Shown: positions 34,534-43,993 of the stretch, piece by piece
How the letters are laid out: each line of letters opens with the position of its first letter
Numbering within the stretch: position 1 is the stretch's first letter
Origin: Streptomyces sp. NBC_00236
GTDB taxonomy: Bacteria; Actinomycetota; Actinomycetes; Streptomycetales; Streptomycetaceae
Length of the DNA stretch: 64,000 nucleotides
Reading direction: 5' to 3'
Assembly: GCF_036195045.1 (NCBI RefSeq)
Contig: NZ_CP108100.1
Location: forward strand, 7,440,001-7,504,000
The notes under the pieces: model-generated
Databases searched by the model: none
Told to the model about the DNA's origin: nothing
Seen by the model: the letters and a program-made list of their open reading frames with translations, nothing else
Translations under genes and position numbers: made by a program

Positions 34534-36771
34534 TTACAGCTCCTTGATGCGGATGTCCCGGTAGGAGATCACGTCCGAGGTGCTGTGGACCTGGAGCCCG
34601 ATGTAGCCGGAGGCGTACCGCCGTCCGTCGGTGCCCGGGTCGTCGTCCCGCGGCGGCTCGAAGGCCTGACCGCCGGTGTTGTCGAACTCGTTGAGCAGGA
34701 CACCGTTGCGGTAGATCGAGTAGTGCTGGTCCACCACCCGGATCTCGTAGTCGTTCCAGGTGCCCTTGGGGGTGACCCCGGCGCCGGCGAGACCCACCCG
34801 GTCGAATCCGTACACGGAACCGGTCTTGTACATGTCGCCGTCCGGCCGGTCGTTGACCTGGATCTCATGGCCGAACTTGATGGCGGCCCACTCCGGACGC
34901 GGCTCCTCCGGGTTGTCGTGGACGTCGGGGAAGCGCACGAACACTCCGCCGTTGGCGTTGCCCGTGCCGGGGGCGTCGTCCCGCCACTGGAGCTTCAGCG
35001 AGAAGTCCCCGTACTGACGGCCCGGGAACCACAGCATGCCCATGCCGTCCACCGTGGTGGAGCTCGTGATCGCGCTGTCCGCCTCGTTGAGCGCGAACTG
35101 CCCGCCACCCACCTGCTGCCACTTGGCGAGCGAGGCGGCCGTGCCGTCGAAGAGCTTGCTGTAGCCCTCGTCCTGGCCCGGCTTGCCGATGCCGGACTGC
35201 TTGGCCGCCCGGTAGATCTTCTTGTGCTCGCGGGCGTCGATCACCCCGGCGGTGAGCAGCTTGTCGAGGACCGTGTCGACGTGCTTGAGGAACAGCGCGT
35301 GCGACGACCAGTCCTTCTCGTCCTCGATCAGCTCGTTGATCGTGCAGCGGTTCCCGGTGATGCGGTTGGGAACCCCGGTGTCGACCGTGCCCACGATGAC
35401 GGTGAGGCGTTCGTCGAACTCCGGGCAGTTCGGCGCGGGAACGCCGCCGCTCTGCGCGATGGTGAACGACACCTGCTGCGCTTCGGAGGTGTTCCCCGCC
35501 TTGTCCGTGGCCCGGTGGGCGACCGTGTGGTAGCCGATCCGGTCGACGATGACGGTGGTGGTGTACGCGAGGTACGGGCCGCCGTCCAGGGAGTACTCGA
35601 CCTTGTCCACGCCGCTGTCGGCGTCGGTCGCGGTGACCGTCACCTTGGCGCTGGTGAGGTAGGCGCCGTCCGAGTTCTTGTCGCCCTCGACCTTCGCGGA
35701 CGTCTCGGGCGCCGTCGTGTCCTGGGTCGGAGGCTCGACGACGGTGAAGTCCACCGCCTTCTCCGCGGCCGCGTTGCCGGCCTTGTCGGTGGCGCGGTAG
35801 CGGACCTTCTGCGCCCCCACCTCGTGGACCATCACGGGACCGGCGTACGCCTGCCAGGCACCGTCCGCCCCGAGGGCGTACTCGATGGTGTTGACACCCG
35901 AACCGGTGTCGGAGGCGGTGACGGTGACCGTCGCCATGCCCAGGTACTGCCCCTGGTCGTCCGTCTCCCCGGACACGGTCGCCGAGGTCTCGGGCGGGGT
36001 CTCGTCATCCGTCGGCGGAGCGGCGACCGTGAACTCGGCCGTCTTCTCCGCGGCCGCGTTGCCCGCCTTGTCGGTGGCGCGGTACCGGATGACGTGCGCG
36101 CCGACCTCGTTCACGACGACCGGCACGGTGTACGGCTGCCAGGCACCGTCCGCCCCGACCGCGTACTCGACGGTGTCGACGCCCGAACCCTCGTCGGTGG
36201 CGGCGAGGGTGACCGTGGCCTGGCCGATGTAGGCGCCGTCGGCGTTCTTGTCGCCGTCGACCTTCGCCGAGGTCTCGGGCGCGGTGGTGTCCTCACCGCC
36301 GCCCCCGTCGGTCACGGTCAGGATGCCCTGCATCGCCTCGTGCCCCGGCATGGTGCAGTGGTAGAAGTACCGGCCGGGGGAGAGGGTGACCTCCGCCGTC
36401 TGCTTGCCGCCCTGGTCGTCGCCCGGGTTGGCCAGCAGGTTCAGCGGGACGTCGTTGTTGAACTCCGGGTCCGACACGCTGAAGGTCAGCGTGTGCGGCA
36501 TGCCCGTGGTGTTGCCGGTCGCCTCACTGTTCTCGAAGACGATGGTCGCCTTGCCGGCCACCGCCGTCTTCGGCGCGGAGAGGTAGTGGTCGATGGGATT
36601 GCCGGCCGTCCAGGTCAGCACCTGGTCGGCCGCCGCGTCCGCCGGCGCCGCCGTACGGCCGTACGCCGCCGTCGACGTGAGCCCCAGCACCATCAGGAAC
36701 GACCCCAGCAGCGCGAGCCACAGCCGCGCCGGCCGCAAGCGCCTTCGGAAGAAGATCGAACGGTGACTCAC
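34534..36771 (-). CDS. Exported cupredoxin / Ig-like repeats / DUF1080 protein
   Basis: A 745-residue modular exported protein. Signal peptide to about residue 38. A cupredoxin domain (about 50-155) has copper ligands His93, Cys139, His144 and Met147 (H-C-T-M-P-G-H-E-A-M). Three Ig-like repeats (about 161-256, 257-352, 353-445) share E-T-S-A-x-V and Y-R-A-T-D-K-A-G-N-A. The C-terminal 200 residues are a DUF1080 lectin-like/sugar-hydrolase domain (K-L-F-D-G, G-G-V-F-V-R-F, D-Y-E-I-R-V, G-Y-I-G-L-Q). The GTG at 36771 overlaps the stop of the ThuA/dehydrogenase gene by four bases, so the two are coupled. Confidence 0.85.
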   Translation of the reverse strand: MSHRSIFFRRRLRPARLWLALLGSFLMVLGLTSTAAYGRTAAPADAAADQVLTWTAGNPIDHYLSAPKTAVAGKATIVFENSEATGNTTGMPHTLTFSVSDPEFNNDVPLNLLANPGDDQGGKQTAEVTLSPGRYFYHCTMPGHEAMQGILTVTDGGGGEDTTAPETSAKVDGDKNADGAYIGQATVTLAATDEGSGVDTVEYAVGADGAWQPYTVPVVVNEVGAHVIRYRATDKAGNAAAEKTAEFTVAAPPTDDETPPETSATVSGETDDQGQYLGMATVTVTASDTGSGVNTIEYALGADGAWQAYAGPVMVHEVGAQKVRYRATDKAGNAAAEKAVDFTVVEPPTQDTTAPETSAKVEGDKNSDGAYLTSAKVTVTATDADSGVDKVEYSLDGGPYLAYTTTVIVDRIGYHTVAHRATDKAGNTSEAQQVSFTIAQSGGVPAPNCPEFDERLTVIVGTVDTGVPNRITGNRCTINELIEDEKDWSSHALFLKHVDTVLDKLLTAGVIDAREHKKIYRAAKQSGIGKPGQDEGYSKLFDGTAASLAKWQQVGGGQFALNEADSAITSSTTVDGMGMLWFPGRQYGDFSLKLQWRDDAPGTGNANGGVFVRFPDVHDNPEEPRPEWAAIKFGHEIQVNDRPDGDMYKTGSVYGFDRVGLAGAGVTPKGTWNDYEIRVVDQHYSIYRNGVLLNEFDNTGGQAFEPPRDDDPGTDGRRYASGYIGLQVHSTSDVISYRDIRIKEL

Positions 36772-39260
36772 TGCACTGCCGCCTTCCTGGCCAGATCCTT
36801 GACGGCCGGGGTTGCCGCGCCGCCCTTGTACGTCACACGCCACAGCGCGGACTTGGAGTCGGAGGTGAAGAAGCCGCGCCCGTAGTCCAGGACGTACAGC
36901 GAACCGTCCGGGGCGAACTTCCAGTCCATCAGGTTGCGGATGCCGTCCGCGCCCACCGGGATGATCTCCTTGAGGGACTCGGCGTGCGTGGGCAGACCGC
37001 CCTTGCCGACCGTCCTCGGATCGGTGAGCACGGCGTGCCGCGGCTGGGTGTCGTCGTAGAAGTCACCGACGAACCACTTGCCGTCCCAGTACGACGGCCA
37101 CTTGTCGGCGCTGGTGCTCGCCGCGTCGTACCGGTAGACCGGGCCGTTCATCGTGGCCTGGCCGCCGCCCTTGAGCCAGGGCAGGAGCTCCTTCTGGTCC
37201 TCGACCTTGTAGCTCGGGATGCCGTTCTCGTCGCGCGGGTAGTCCACGCCACCGCCCTGGGGCGAGTACCAGATGGTGTTGGAGGTGATCGGCGGCAACT
37301 TCACGAGACCGTCGTTGTTCGGCGACTCGTTCTTGGGGTGGTCGCAGTCGTACCAGTCGAGCGGCTTGCCCGGATCCGGCAGATTGCGGTCCCGGTAGGG
37401 CTGCTTGTTGCCCATGCAGTACGGCCAGCCGTGGTTGCCCGCCTGGGTGATCGCGGCGAACGTGTCGTACTTGGCCGGGCCCCAGGTGGTGCTCGGGGCA
37501 CCCGCGTCGGGGCCGACCCAGCCCGCGTACAGCGTGTCCGTCGACTTGTCGACGGAGATCCGGGCCGGGTTGCGCACGCCCATCACATAGATCTCGCCGC
37601 GGGTCTTGCCGCCGCCCTCGTCCGGCTCCTTGCCGGTGAAGAGGTTGCCCGCGGGGAGCGTGTACGTGCCGTCGTCCTCGGGGTGGATCCGCAGGATCTT
37701 CCCGTTGAGGTTGTTGGTGTTGCCCGCGGTGCGGCGGGCGTCGGCGAACGAGACGCCCTTGTAGTTGGGCTGCGGGTTGTTGCCCGAGTAACCGTCGCTG
37801 AATCCGGAGGAGTTGTTGTCACCGGTCGCGATGTACAGGTTGCCCTTCGAGTCCCACGCCATGCCGCCGCCGGCGTGGCAGCAGCTGTGGACCTGGACCG
37901 GCCACTGCAACAGCACCTTCTCGGAGGAGAGGTCCAGTTTGTTCGTCGCCAGGTCGAGGGTGAAACGGGAGACCTGACGGACCGCCATCTGCTTGTCGCG
38001 GTCGAGCTTGTCGTGGGGTGTGTAGTGCAGGTACACCCAGCCGTTCTTCTCGAAGTCCGGGTCGAGCTCGATGCCGAGCAGACCCTCCTCGACCTTGACC
38101 AGTTCGTCTCCGCCGCCCTTGTTGCCGAAGACCGTCAGCTCACCGGCGAGGGTGACCTTCTTGGTCTTCGGGTCGTAGACGTGGATCTGGCCGAGCCCCT
38201 TGCCGACGTTCGGGTCGGTCCAGTCGGTGACGACCGGCACGCTGCTGTCCGCGCCGCCGCGGCCGATGTACATCACCCGTCCGTCGGGGGCGGTCACCAG
38301 GCCGTGCGGTTCGCCGATCTGGTCGTTCTTGCCCGGCTGGTTGGGCTGAGTGACCTTCTCCGCCGTGTAGTTGGAGGTGATCGTCGCCTTGCAGTCGGCC
38401 TGGGAGATCCGGGTCGTCCAGTCCAGGGCGCCCCGCAGATGGTCACGGAAGTCCGCCTCGGCGAAACTGGCGACCGTGCCGCCCATGGCGGTGTAGAAGG
38501 ACCGGCCGCCGTCGTAGTCACGGCACCAGGAGACCGGGTGATCCCAGCCGTTGGCGCTCGTGCCGGGCTTGTACGTGATCTCCCGGACCCGCGCCACGGT
38601 GTGGACGTCCCCGGACGGATTGTCCTTCCAGTTCAGCCACTTGTCCGGGCGCTTCCACTCCAGCGGCAGGTTCTTCGTCGCCGGGTGCTGCCGGTCGCCG
38701 ATCTCCACCGTCGCACGCTGTACGGAGGTGGGGCTGCCGGCCGCCGGACGGGCACCGACGAGTCCGGTGAACCAGTCCGAGTACGGCTCGGTGCGCGCCG
38801 CGTCATGGATGCCGAGGAAGCCGCCGCCGGCCTCCATGTACGCCTCGAGACCGGCCTCCTGCTCCGGGTCGAGGACGTCGCCGCCACCCGTCAGGAAGAC
38901 GACGGCGTTGTACTTCCCGAGCTGCTTGCCGTTGGTGAACACGGCCGGATCGTCGGACGCCACGGTCCTGAAACGGCCCGCCTCCGGCCCGCTGAGCCCG
39001 ATCTTCTCGATCGCCGCGATCCCGGCGTCGACGGTCGGGGACTCCTCGGTGGCGGAGGCGTGGAAGACGAGCACCTTGACGTTGGCGCCGCCCGGCGGCG
39101 ACGGCAGGGACAACGTTGTCGCCATGGACTCCGGCGCGCCGGGATCCGTTCTGGCACTGGCGGCGTTGCCGCCGAGCAGGGATGCGGTCAATGCGCCGGC
39201 CGCCACGGCCGCCGCGAGTCCGCGTCGTGATCCGGACCTGTGATGTGGTGTGCGCTGCAT
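36768..39260 (-). CDS. Exported ThuA-glucose/sorbosone dehydrogenase fusion
   Basis: An 830-residue exported protein. Signal peptide to about residue 36. A ThuA domain (about 48-280) has [27 protein letters not shown] and F-T-G-L-V-G-A. A six-bladed quinoprotein propeller follows (about 325-815) with [27 protein letters not shown], and [11 protein letters not shown]. It probably oxidises a sugar or polyol outside the cell with PQQ-like chemistry while ThuA processes a related sugar. Coupled to the cupredoxin protein, which could accept electrons. Confidence 0.87.
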   Translation of the reverse strand: MQRTPHHRSGSRRGLAAAVAAGALTASLLGGNAASARTDPGAPESMATTLSLPSPPGGANVKVLVFHASATEESPTVDAGIAAIEKIGLSGPEAGRFRTVASDDPAVFTNGKQLGKYNAVVFLTGGGDVLDPEQEAGLEAYMEAGGGFLGIHDAARTEPYSDWFTGLVGARPAAGSPTSVQRATVEIGDRQHPATKNLPLEWKRPDKWLNWKDNPSGDVHTVARVREITYKPGTSANGWDHPVSWCRDYDGGRSFYTAMGGTVASFAEADFRDHLRGALDWTTRISQADCKATITSNYTAEKVTQPNQPGKNDQIGEPHGLVTAPDGRVMYIGRGGADSSVPVVTDWTDPNVGKGLGQIHVYDPKTKKVTLAGELTVFGNKGGGDELVKVEEGLLGIELDPDFEKNGWVYLHYTPHDKLDRDKQMAVRQVSRFTLDLATNKLDLSSEKVLLQWPVQVHSCCHAGGGMAWDSKGNLYIATGDNNSSGFSDGYSGNNPQPNYKGVSFADARRTAGNTNNLNGKILRIHPEDDGTYTLPAGNLFTGKEPDEGGGKTRGEIYVMGVRNPARISVDKSTDTLYAGWVGPDAGAPSTTWGPAKYDTFAAITQAGNHGWPYCMGNKQPYRDRNLPDPGKPLDWYDCDHPKNESPNNDGLVKLPPITSNTIWYSPQGGGVDYPRDENGIPSYKVEDQKELLPWLKGGGQATMNGPVYRYDAASTSADKWPSYWDGKWFVGDFYDDTQPRHAVLTDPRTVGKGGLPTHAESLKEIIPVGADGIRNLMDWKFAPDGSLYVLDYGRGFFTSDSKSALWRVTYKGGAATPAVKDLARKAAVQ

Positions 39261-39459
39261 GTGGTCACCCACCCCTCTTTGGTCGCTGCCACAGCTTCGG
39301 TCACTGCAACAGCGCATGAAGCTAGACCTCTTTTCGCGACTCGCCAATAGCTATGGCAGCAATGACACCAACTTTGTCCTTGGTGTGGATAAACGAAGCC
39401 GCCCGGGCTACGGTATGGCCCGATCTCCGCAACATCCATCCCACAGTGGGGAGTTCGAC

Positions 39460-40473
39460 ATGGACCGAAGGAGCTTCAACCGGCGGGTTCTGATGGGCGG
39501 CGGGGTGGCGGCGGCGACCGGAGTGACATCGTTGTCTCTCGGTGCGATCGAGGCCACGTCGGCGGAGAACCCACCCCGGACGGCACCGGCGGGAGGAGTG
39601 GTCCGCCATCTCAAGCTGTACGCCGAGAAACTGGCGGACGGCCGGATGGGCTACGGGTTCGAGAAGGGCAAGGCATCGGTTCCCGGGCCGTTGATCGACA
39701 TCAACGAGGGCGACACCCTGCACATCGAGTTCGAGAACACGATGGACGTGGCGGCCAGCCTCCACGCGCACGGCGTGGACTACGACATCGCGAGCGACGG
39801 CACCCGGATGAACCGGAGCATCGTCGAACCGGGCGAGACCCGTACGTACACCTGGCGCACCCACGCCCCGGGCCGGCGCAAGGACGGCACCTGGCAGCCG
39901 GGCAGTGCGGGCTACTGGCACTACCACGACCACGTCGTCGGTACGGACCACGGCACGGGCGGCATCCGCAAGGGGCTGTACGGGCCTGTGGTGGTCCGGC
40001 GCAAGGGCGACATCCTGCCCGACAAGACCATCACGATCGTCTTCAACGACATGACGATCAACAACAGGCCCGCCGACCAGAGCCCCGACTTCGAGGCCAC
40101 GGTGGGGGACCGGCTCGAAGTCGTCATGATCACGCACGGCGAGTACTACCACACGTTCCACATCCACGGTCACCGCTGGGCGGACAACCGCACGGGCCTG
40201 CTCACCGGGCCGGACGACCCGAGCCGGGTCATCGACACGAAGATCGTCGGGCCCGCGGACTCCTTCGGCTTCCAGGTCATCGCGGGTGAACACGTGGGCG
40301 CCGGCGCCTGGATGTACCACTGCCATGTGCAGAGCCACTCCGACATGGGCATGGCCGGAATGCTGCTGGTCGCCAAGGCGGACGGGACGGTGCCGGGGTA
40401 CGACGGACACACCATGCCGTCAGCGCCGGAGGCGGACTCCTCGGCGAAGGCATCGGCGCACGAGGGACATTAG
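39460..40473 (+). CDS. Two-domain small laccase (SLAC/EpoA-type multicopper oxidase)
   Basis: A 337-residue protein starting with a twin-arginine signal ([14 protein letters not shown]). All copper sites are seen: [25 protein letters not shown], and [12 protein letters not shown], with the type-1 Cys and Met ligand. The length and close resemblance to the S. coelicolor small laccase mark it as the trimeric two-domain class. It oxidises phenols and reduces oxygen to water. It is divergent from the ThuA/dehydrogenase pair across 199 bp; its stop overlaps the helicase stop by four bases. Confidence 0.95.
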   Translation: MDRRSFNRRVLMGGGVAAATGVTSLSLGAIEATSAENPPRTAPAGGVVRHLKLYAEKLADGRMGYGFEKGKASVPGPLIDINEGDTLHIEFENTMDVAASLHAHGVDYDIASDGTRMNRSIVEPGETRTYTWRTHAPGRRKDGTWQPGSAGYWHYHDHVVGTDHGTGGIRKGLYGPVVVRRKGDILPDKTITIVFNDMTINNRPADQSPDFEATVGDRLEVVMITHGEYYHTFHIHGHRWADNRTGLLTGPDDPSRVIDTKIVGPADSFGFQVIAGEHVGAGAWMYHCHVQSHSDMGMAGMLLVAKADGTVPGYDGHTMPSAPEADSSAKASAHEGH

Positions 40474-42662
40474 GGCGCGTCCGCGACCGCGGCGAGGCGC
40501 TGCTGTTCCTCCTCCACGATGCGGCGGGCCAGCGAACCGTCCGACACGTCCACGGCGTCCGGCGTCGTCTCGGCGACGTCGCTGCGCCGTGCGTACGCGT
40601 CGAACAACCGCTCCTTGCGGGCCAGGATGTCCAGCATCCGCTGGTCGACGCTGTCCGCCGCGAGGAGCCGGTGCACCTGGACCGTGCGTATCTGGCCCAT
40701 CCGGTGCGCGCGGGCCACGGCCTGGTGCTCCATCGTCGGCTTGATCTGCGGCTCGCAGAGGATGACGACCGACGCGGCCTGCATGTTCAGCCCGATCCCG
40801 CCCGCCTGGATCTGGCTGAGCAGCACCGCGTGGCCGTCCGCCGCGGCGAAGCCGTCGATCAGCTCCTGGCGTCGCGCGGCCGGCACGCTTCCGGACAGCG
40901 GGCCGAACACGCCTTCGCCCAGGGACTGCCGGACGGTGTCCAGCACCTCGCGGAAGTAGGAGAACACGACGACCTTCAGGCCGTTGTCCTCGGCCTCCGC
41001 GACGAGCTCGCGCAGCCGGTTCAGTTTCGCGGAGGTGGCGGGGTGCGCGTACGCGGCCCGGCGCATCCGCATGAAGTGCCCGGCGGCCACCGCCTCGTGG
41101 TACGCCTGCTGATCGGCCTCGCTGAACTCCTCCCACTCGTCGACCTGCACGAGCGCGGGGAGTTCGGTGAGCACGTCCTGCTGGTTGCGGCGCAGATAGG
41201 CGGGGGCGACGGCCCGGCGGAAGGCGTGCGAACCGGCGACGCCGTGCGTGGTGCTGACGGACGGGGCCAGTTCGGGCTGGAGATGGCGGACCAGGCTGCG
41301 GAACTCCTCCACCCGGTTCTCCATGGGCGTGCCGGTGAGGAAGAGCACGTGCTCGGTCCCCTCCGACCAGCCGGACACCGCACGGGCGCGACGGGTGGCC
41401 GGATTCTTCACGTAGTGCGCCTCGTCGACGACGAGCATCCCGGGCCGCACCCCGCTCTCGCCCGCGCCGGGAAGCGTGTGCAGGGCGTCGAAGGTGGTGA
41501 GCGCGACCCCGCCGCTCTCACGCCACTCGGCGAACGCCTCCTGGCGCTCCGGACCGTGCACCGGCAGGGGCCTCAGCGTGGAGCGGGCGCGGACCTCCCG
41601 CGTCCAGTTGATCAGCACGCTCGCGGGGCACACCACCAGGAAGTGCGTCTCCCCGCGCGCCGCGAGATGGGCCAGCGCGGCGATGGCCTGCACGGTCTTG
41701 CCGAGCCCCATCTCGTCCCCGAGGATCACCCGCTTCTGCGCGAGAGCGAAACGCGCGCCGAACGACTGGTAGCCGCGCAGCGAGACCCGCAGCCGGGCGT
41801 CGTCCAGCCGCAGCCCGCGCACCCGGTCGGCGATCCCGGACGGCAGGAACCCCTCCGCCGCGTCCCGGTCGGGACCGGTTCCCGACATCTCCGCCAGCAG
41901 GCTGTAGTACTCCGCGGACCGCAGCTCGAAGTCGACCCAGGCCGCGACGTCGGACCCGGGGTCCCGCAGCAGGTCCACCGACACCTGGGCGAACAGCGGA
42001 GGCAGTTCGCGCTCCACCGCATCGGCGACGGCCACGCGCACGGACGCGACGGCATCCAGCACGCGCGCCCGGGCCTCCCGCCGGGTGAAGACCATCCGCA
42101 GCCGCCCCCGGGCCGGTCCGGCAGCGGTCAGCAGCGGCTCCAGGCAGGTGGCCAGCCGGCGGGCCGCGTCCACGGCCCGCCGCACGTCAGGACCGGCCTC
42201 GACCAGCCGGTACAACGCGGTGACCAGGGCCGTCGTGGCATCGTCCGGGGTGTCCACGTCTATCCGCAGGGCGACCGTGTCCCGTACCGCGTGCGCGATC
42301 TGGCGTGCGGCGGCCAGGGTCTGGTCGGCCGTCTGCGCACCGACGCCGGGGATCTGGCGGAGCTCGTACCGGCCGGCCCCGTACACCTGCTCCACCGTCG
42401 TGAACCCGGCCTGCTCGACCGCGCCGAGGCGCAGCCGGCCCTCGGTGACGTCCTTGAGGCGGGACACCGGGATGGCCGACAGCTCCTTGCGGACGAGGAC
42501 GTCGAGGAGCGGGTCCAGCGCCGCGCGCACGGCACCGACCGCGCGGGTGTGATCCGCCAGGACGCCGCGCGCCGCTTCCAGCAGCCCGTCGGCCCGCGCC
42601 AGCAGTTCACGGGCCGCCCGCCCGGTCGGCGTCCCGCCCTCCGTGGACCCGGCCTCTGTCAT
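40470..42662 (-). CDS. SNF2-family DEAD/DEAH-box helicase
   Basis: A 730-residue protein. The N-terminal half has a helix-hairpin-helix-like segment ([12 protein letters not shown]). The SNF2 core has G-D-E-M-G-L-G-K-T (motif I), V-V-D-E-A-H (motif II), L-T-G-T-P-M-E-N-R (motif III), and [11 protein letters not shown] (motif VI). Such proteins translocate on DNA and remodel protein-DNA complexes or process damage. The ATG at 42662 has AGAAGG upstream; another ATG at 42725 is possible but has a weaker site. Its stop shares four bases with the convergent laccase stop. Confidence 0.92.
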   Translation of the reverse strand: MTEAGSTEGGTPTGRAARELLARADGLLEAARGVLADHTRAVGAVRAALDPLLDVLVRKELSAIPVSRLKDVTEGRLRLGAVEQAGFTTVEQVYGAGRYELRQIPGVGAQTADQTLAAARQIAHAVRDTVALRIDVDTPDDATTALVTALYRLVEAGPDVRRAVDAARRLATCLEPLLTAAGPARGRLRMVFTRREARARVLDAVASVRVAVADAVERELPPLFAQVSVDLLRDPGSDVAAWVDFELRSAEYYSLLAEMSGTGPDRDAAEGFLPSGIADRVRGLRLDDARLRVSLRGYQSFGARFALAQKRVILGDEMGLGKTVQAIAALAHLAARGETHFLVVCPASVLINWTREVRARSTLRPLPVHGPERQEAFAEWRESGGVALTTFDALHTLPGAGESGVRPGMLVVDEAHYVKNPATRRARAVSGWSEGTEHVLFLTGTPMENRVEEFRSLVRHLQPELAPSVSTTHGVAGSHAFRRAVAPAYLRRNQQDVLTELPALVQVDEWEEFSEADQQAYHEAVAAGHFMRMRRAAYAHPATSAKLNRLRELVAEAEDNGLKVVVFSYFREVLDTVRQSLGEGVFGPLSGSVPAARRQELIDGFAAADGHAVLLSQIQAGGIGLNMQAASVVILCEPQIKPTMEHQAVARAHRMGQIRTVQVHRLLAADSVDQRMLDILARKERLFDAYARRSDVAETTPDAVDVSDGSLARRIVEEEQQRLAAVADAP

Positions 42663-42766
42663 GTCGTACCTTCTGTCCCCGCCGCCTTGCGCCGCTGCGC
42701 CCGGCTTCCGCCCGGAGCGACTCATATCGTCCCATGCGCGACTGACAGGCCGGCCCGGCGGACGGT

Positions 42767-43549
42767 TCAGGGCGCGGGCGGGCGACGCTCCGCCGGCGAC
42801 AGAAGCAGTACCTCCAGAGCGCGCGCGCAGGAACGCGCCTGCGCCAGGAACCAGTCGCCGCGCTCCTCGGTGATCACGGACGGGGTGGCCCGTACCGCCA
42901 GGGCGAAACGGGCGTACCCCGCGCCGTCCAGCACGGGCACCGCCAGGGTCCGCACCCCGTGGGCCGACTCGCCGTCGTTGACCGCATAGGTGTCGGACCG
43001 CACCCGGGCCAGCTCCGCCTCCAGGGCCGCCGGTTCGACGATCGTCCGGTCGGTGAAGGCGGGCAGCGGCGGCAGCGAGGAAGGACCGCCCTCACCCGGC
43101 CTCGCCCAGGCCAGCAGGACCTTGCCCAGAGCCGTGGAGTGCAGCGGCCGGCGCAGCCCCACCTTGGGGGTCACCGAACCGCCCGCGACGATAACCGCGT
43201 GCGGGCCGCTGCGCAGCGCCAGGTCGGCGGTGGCGCCCGTGCGCTCGGCGAGATCGGCCAGCTCGGGGGCGGCCAGATGCAGACCGCGCTGGTGGTAGGA
43301 GAGCCGGCCCAACTCGGTCACGGCGGGCCCCAGCCGGTAACGGGACGTCCGGGCGTCCTGCTCCAGGAACCCGGCACCCAGCAGGGTGCGCGCCAGCCGG
43401 TGGGCGGTGGAGACCGACAGCCTCAGACGGCGGGCCAGATCGGAGGCGCTCAGATCGGGGCCGTTGTCGTGGAAGCAGTGCAGGACGTCCAGGGCGCGCT
43501 GTACCGCCTGCGCCCCACCGGGAGCGCGTACCGCTGCGGCCTCGGTCAT
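42767..43549 (-). CDS. IclR-family transcriptional regulator
   Basis: A 260-residue regulator with an N-terminal winged helix (A-V-Q-R-A-L-D-V-L-H-C-F, L-S-A-S-D-L-A-R-R-L-R-L-S-V-S-T-A-H-R-L) and the IclR effector domain (Y-R-L-G-P-A-V, G-L-R-R-P-L-H-S-T-A-L-G-K-V-L-L-A). The effector pocket would bind a small organic molecule. It is divergent from the sulfur operon at 43742, with about 190 bp between starts, and is a good candidate for its specific regulator. Confidence 0.9.
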   Translation of the reverse strand: MTEAAAVRAPGGAQAVQRALDVLHCFHDNGPDLSASDLARRLRLSVSTAHRLARTLLGAGFLEQDARTSRYRLGPAVTELGRLSYHQRGLHLAAPELADLAERTGATADLALRSGPHAVIVAGGSVTPKVGLRRPLHSTALGKVLLAWARPGEGGPSSLPPLPAFTDRTIVEPAALEAELARVRSDTYAVNDGESAHGVRTLAVPVLDGAGYARFALAVRATPSVITEERGDWFLAQARSCARALEVLLLSPAERRPPAP

Positions 43550-43652
43550 GGGGTTCACTCTCCGCTCGTGGGGGTGCGGGACCCGACCTTGCCACATTGC
43601 GGGAGCCGAGCCGGGCCCAAATCGCCTGGTGAAACATGCCGTTCATACCCAA

Positions 43653-43667
43653 TCCCACATCATGGGA
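43653..43667. promoter_or_regulatory. Short palindrome between the IclR gene and the sulfur operon
   Basis: TCCCA-catca-TGGGA lies midway in the divergent intergenic region, 75 bp before the leader peptide start. It fits an operator for the divergent IclR protein in position and size, but a five-base arm can arise by chance. Confidence 0.3.
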
Positions 43668-43741
43668 AGCGAGTTGTGGGCGGACGACGCCCCGTGGCAG
43701 GCTGCAGCCCTCACCACCGACGAGCTGAAGGGAGCAGTGCC

Positions 43742-43852
43742 ATGGCCGGCCGCCGATCCGCGTCCCCCGACCGCACCGCTCCGGTCCTGCTCGCCCTCAC
43801 GCTGCGCCGTCACATCGACCTGGCCCGCGTCTCCAGCGCTGCCTGTCGCTGA
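43742..43852 (+). CDS. Cysteine-ending leader peptide of the sulfur operon
   Basis: A 36-residue peptide with a strong ribosome site (GAAGGGAG). It ends with R-R-H-I-D-L-A-R-V-S-S-A-A-C-R, the recurrent ending of Streptomyces leader peptides placed before sulfur-assimilation genes. The lone Cys is the second-last residue, so stalling there when Cys-tRNA is low could change folding of the RNA after the stop. It is too short to be scored by ordinary gene finders but is strongly supported by its motif and by the operon behind it. Confidence 0.88.
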   Translation: MAGRRSASPDRTAPVLLALTLRRHIDLARVSSAACR

Positions 43853-43879
43853 CCCTCCCCGCACGTTCTTCCTCACGCC

Positions 43880-43956
43880 TGACGCGTCGCTCCGACGCGT
43901 CACGGGCTCGTGCCGTACGCATCTCCCGGCTCCGGGACGTACGTGCCGTGCCCGTG
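43880..43956 (+). promoter_or_regulatory. Attenuator-like hairpins behind the leader peptide
   Basis: TGACGCGTCG-ctc-CGACGCGTCA (43880-43902) is a perfect 10-bp hairpin beginning 28 bases after the leader stop. A second long-range structure pairs CACGGGC (43901-43907) with GCCCGTG (43950-43956), enclosing CGTACG arms and a TCCCGG-ct-CCGGGA hairpin. The two share bases 43901-43902, so they may compete. This suggests transcription or translation attenuation upstream of the start at 43994; the direction of control is inference. Confidence 0.55.
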
Positions 43957-43993
43957 GGCTCCCCCCTGCTCCGCCGATCCTCGGGAAGACTCC

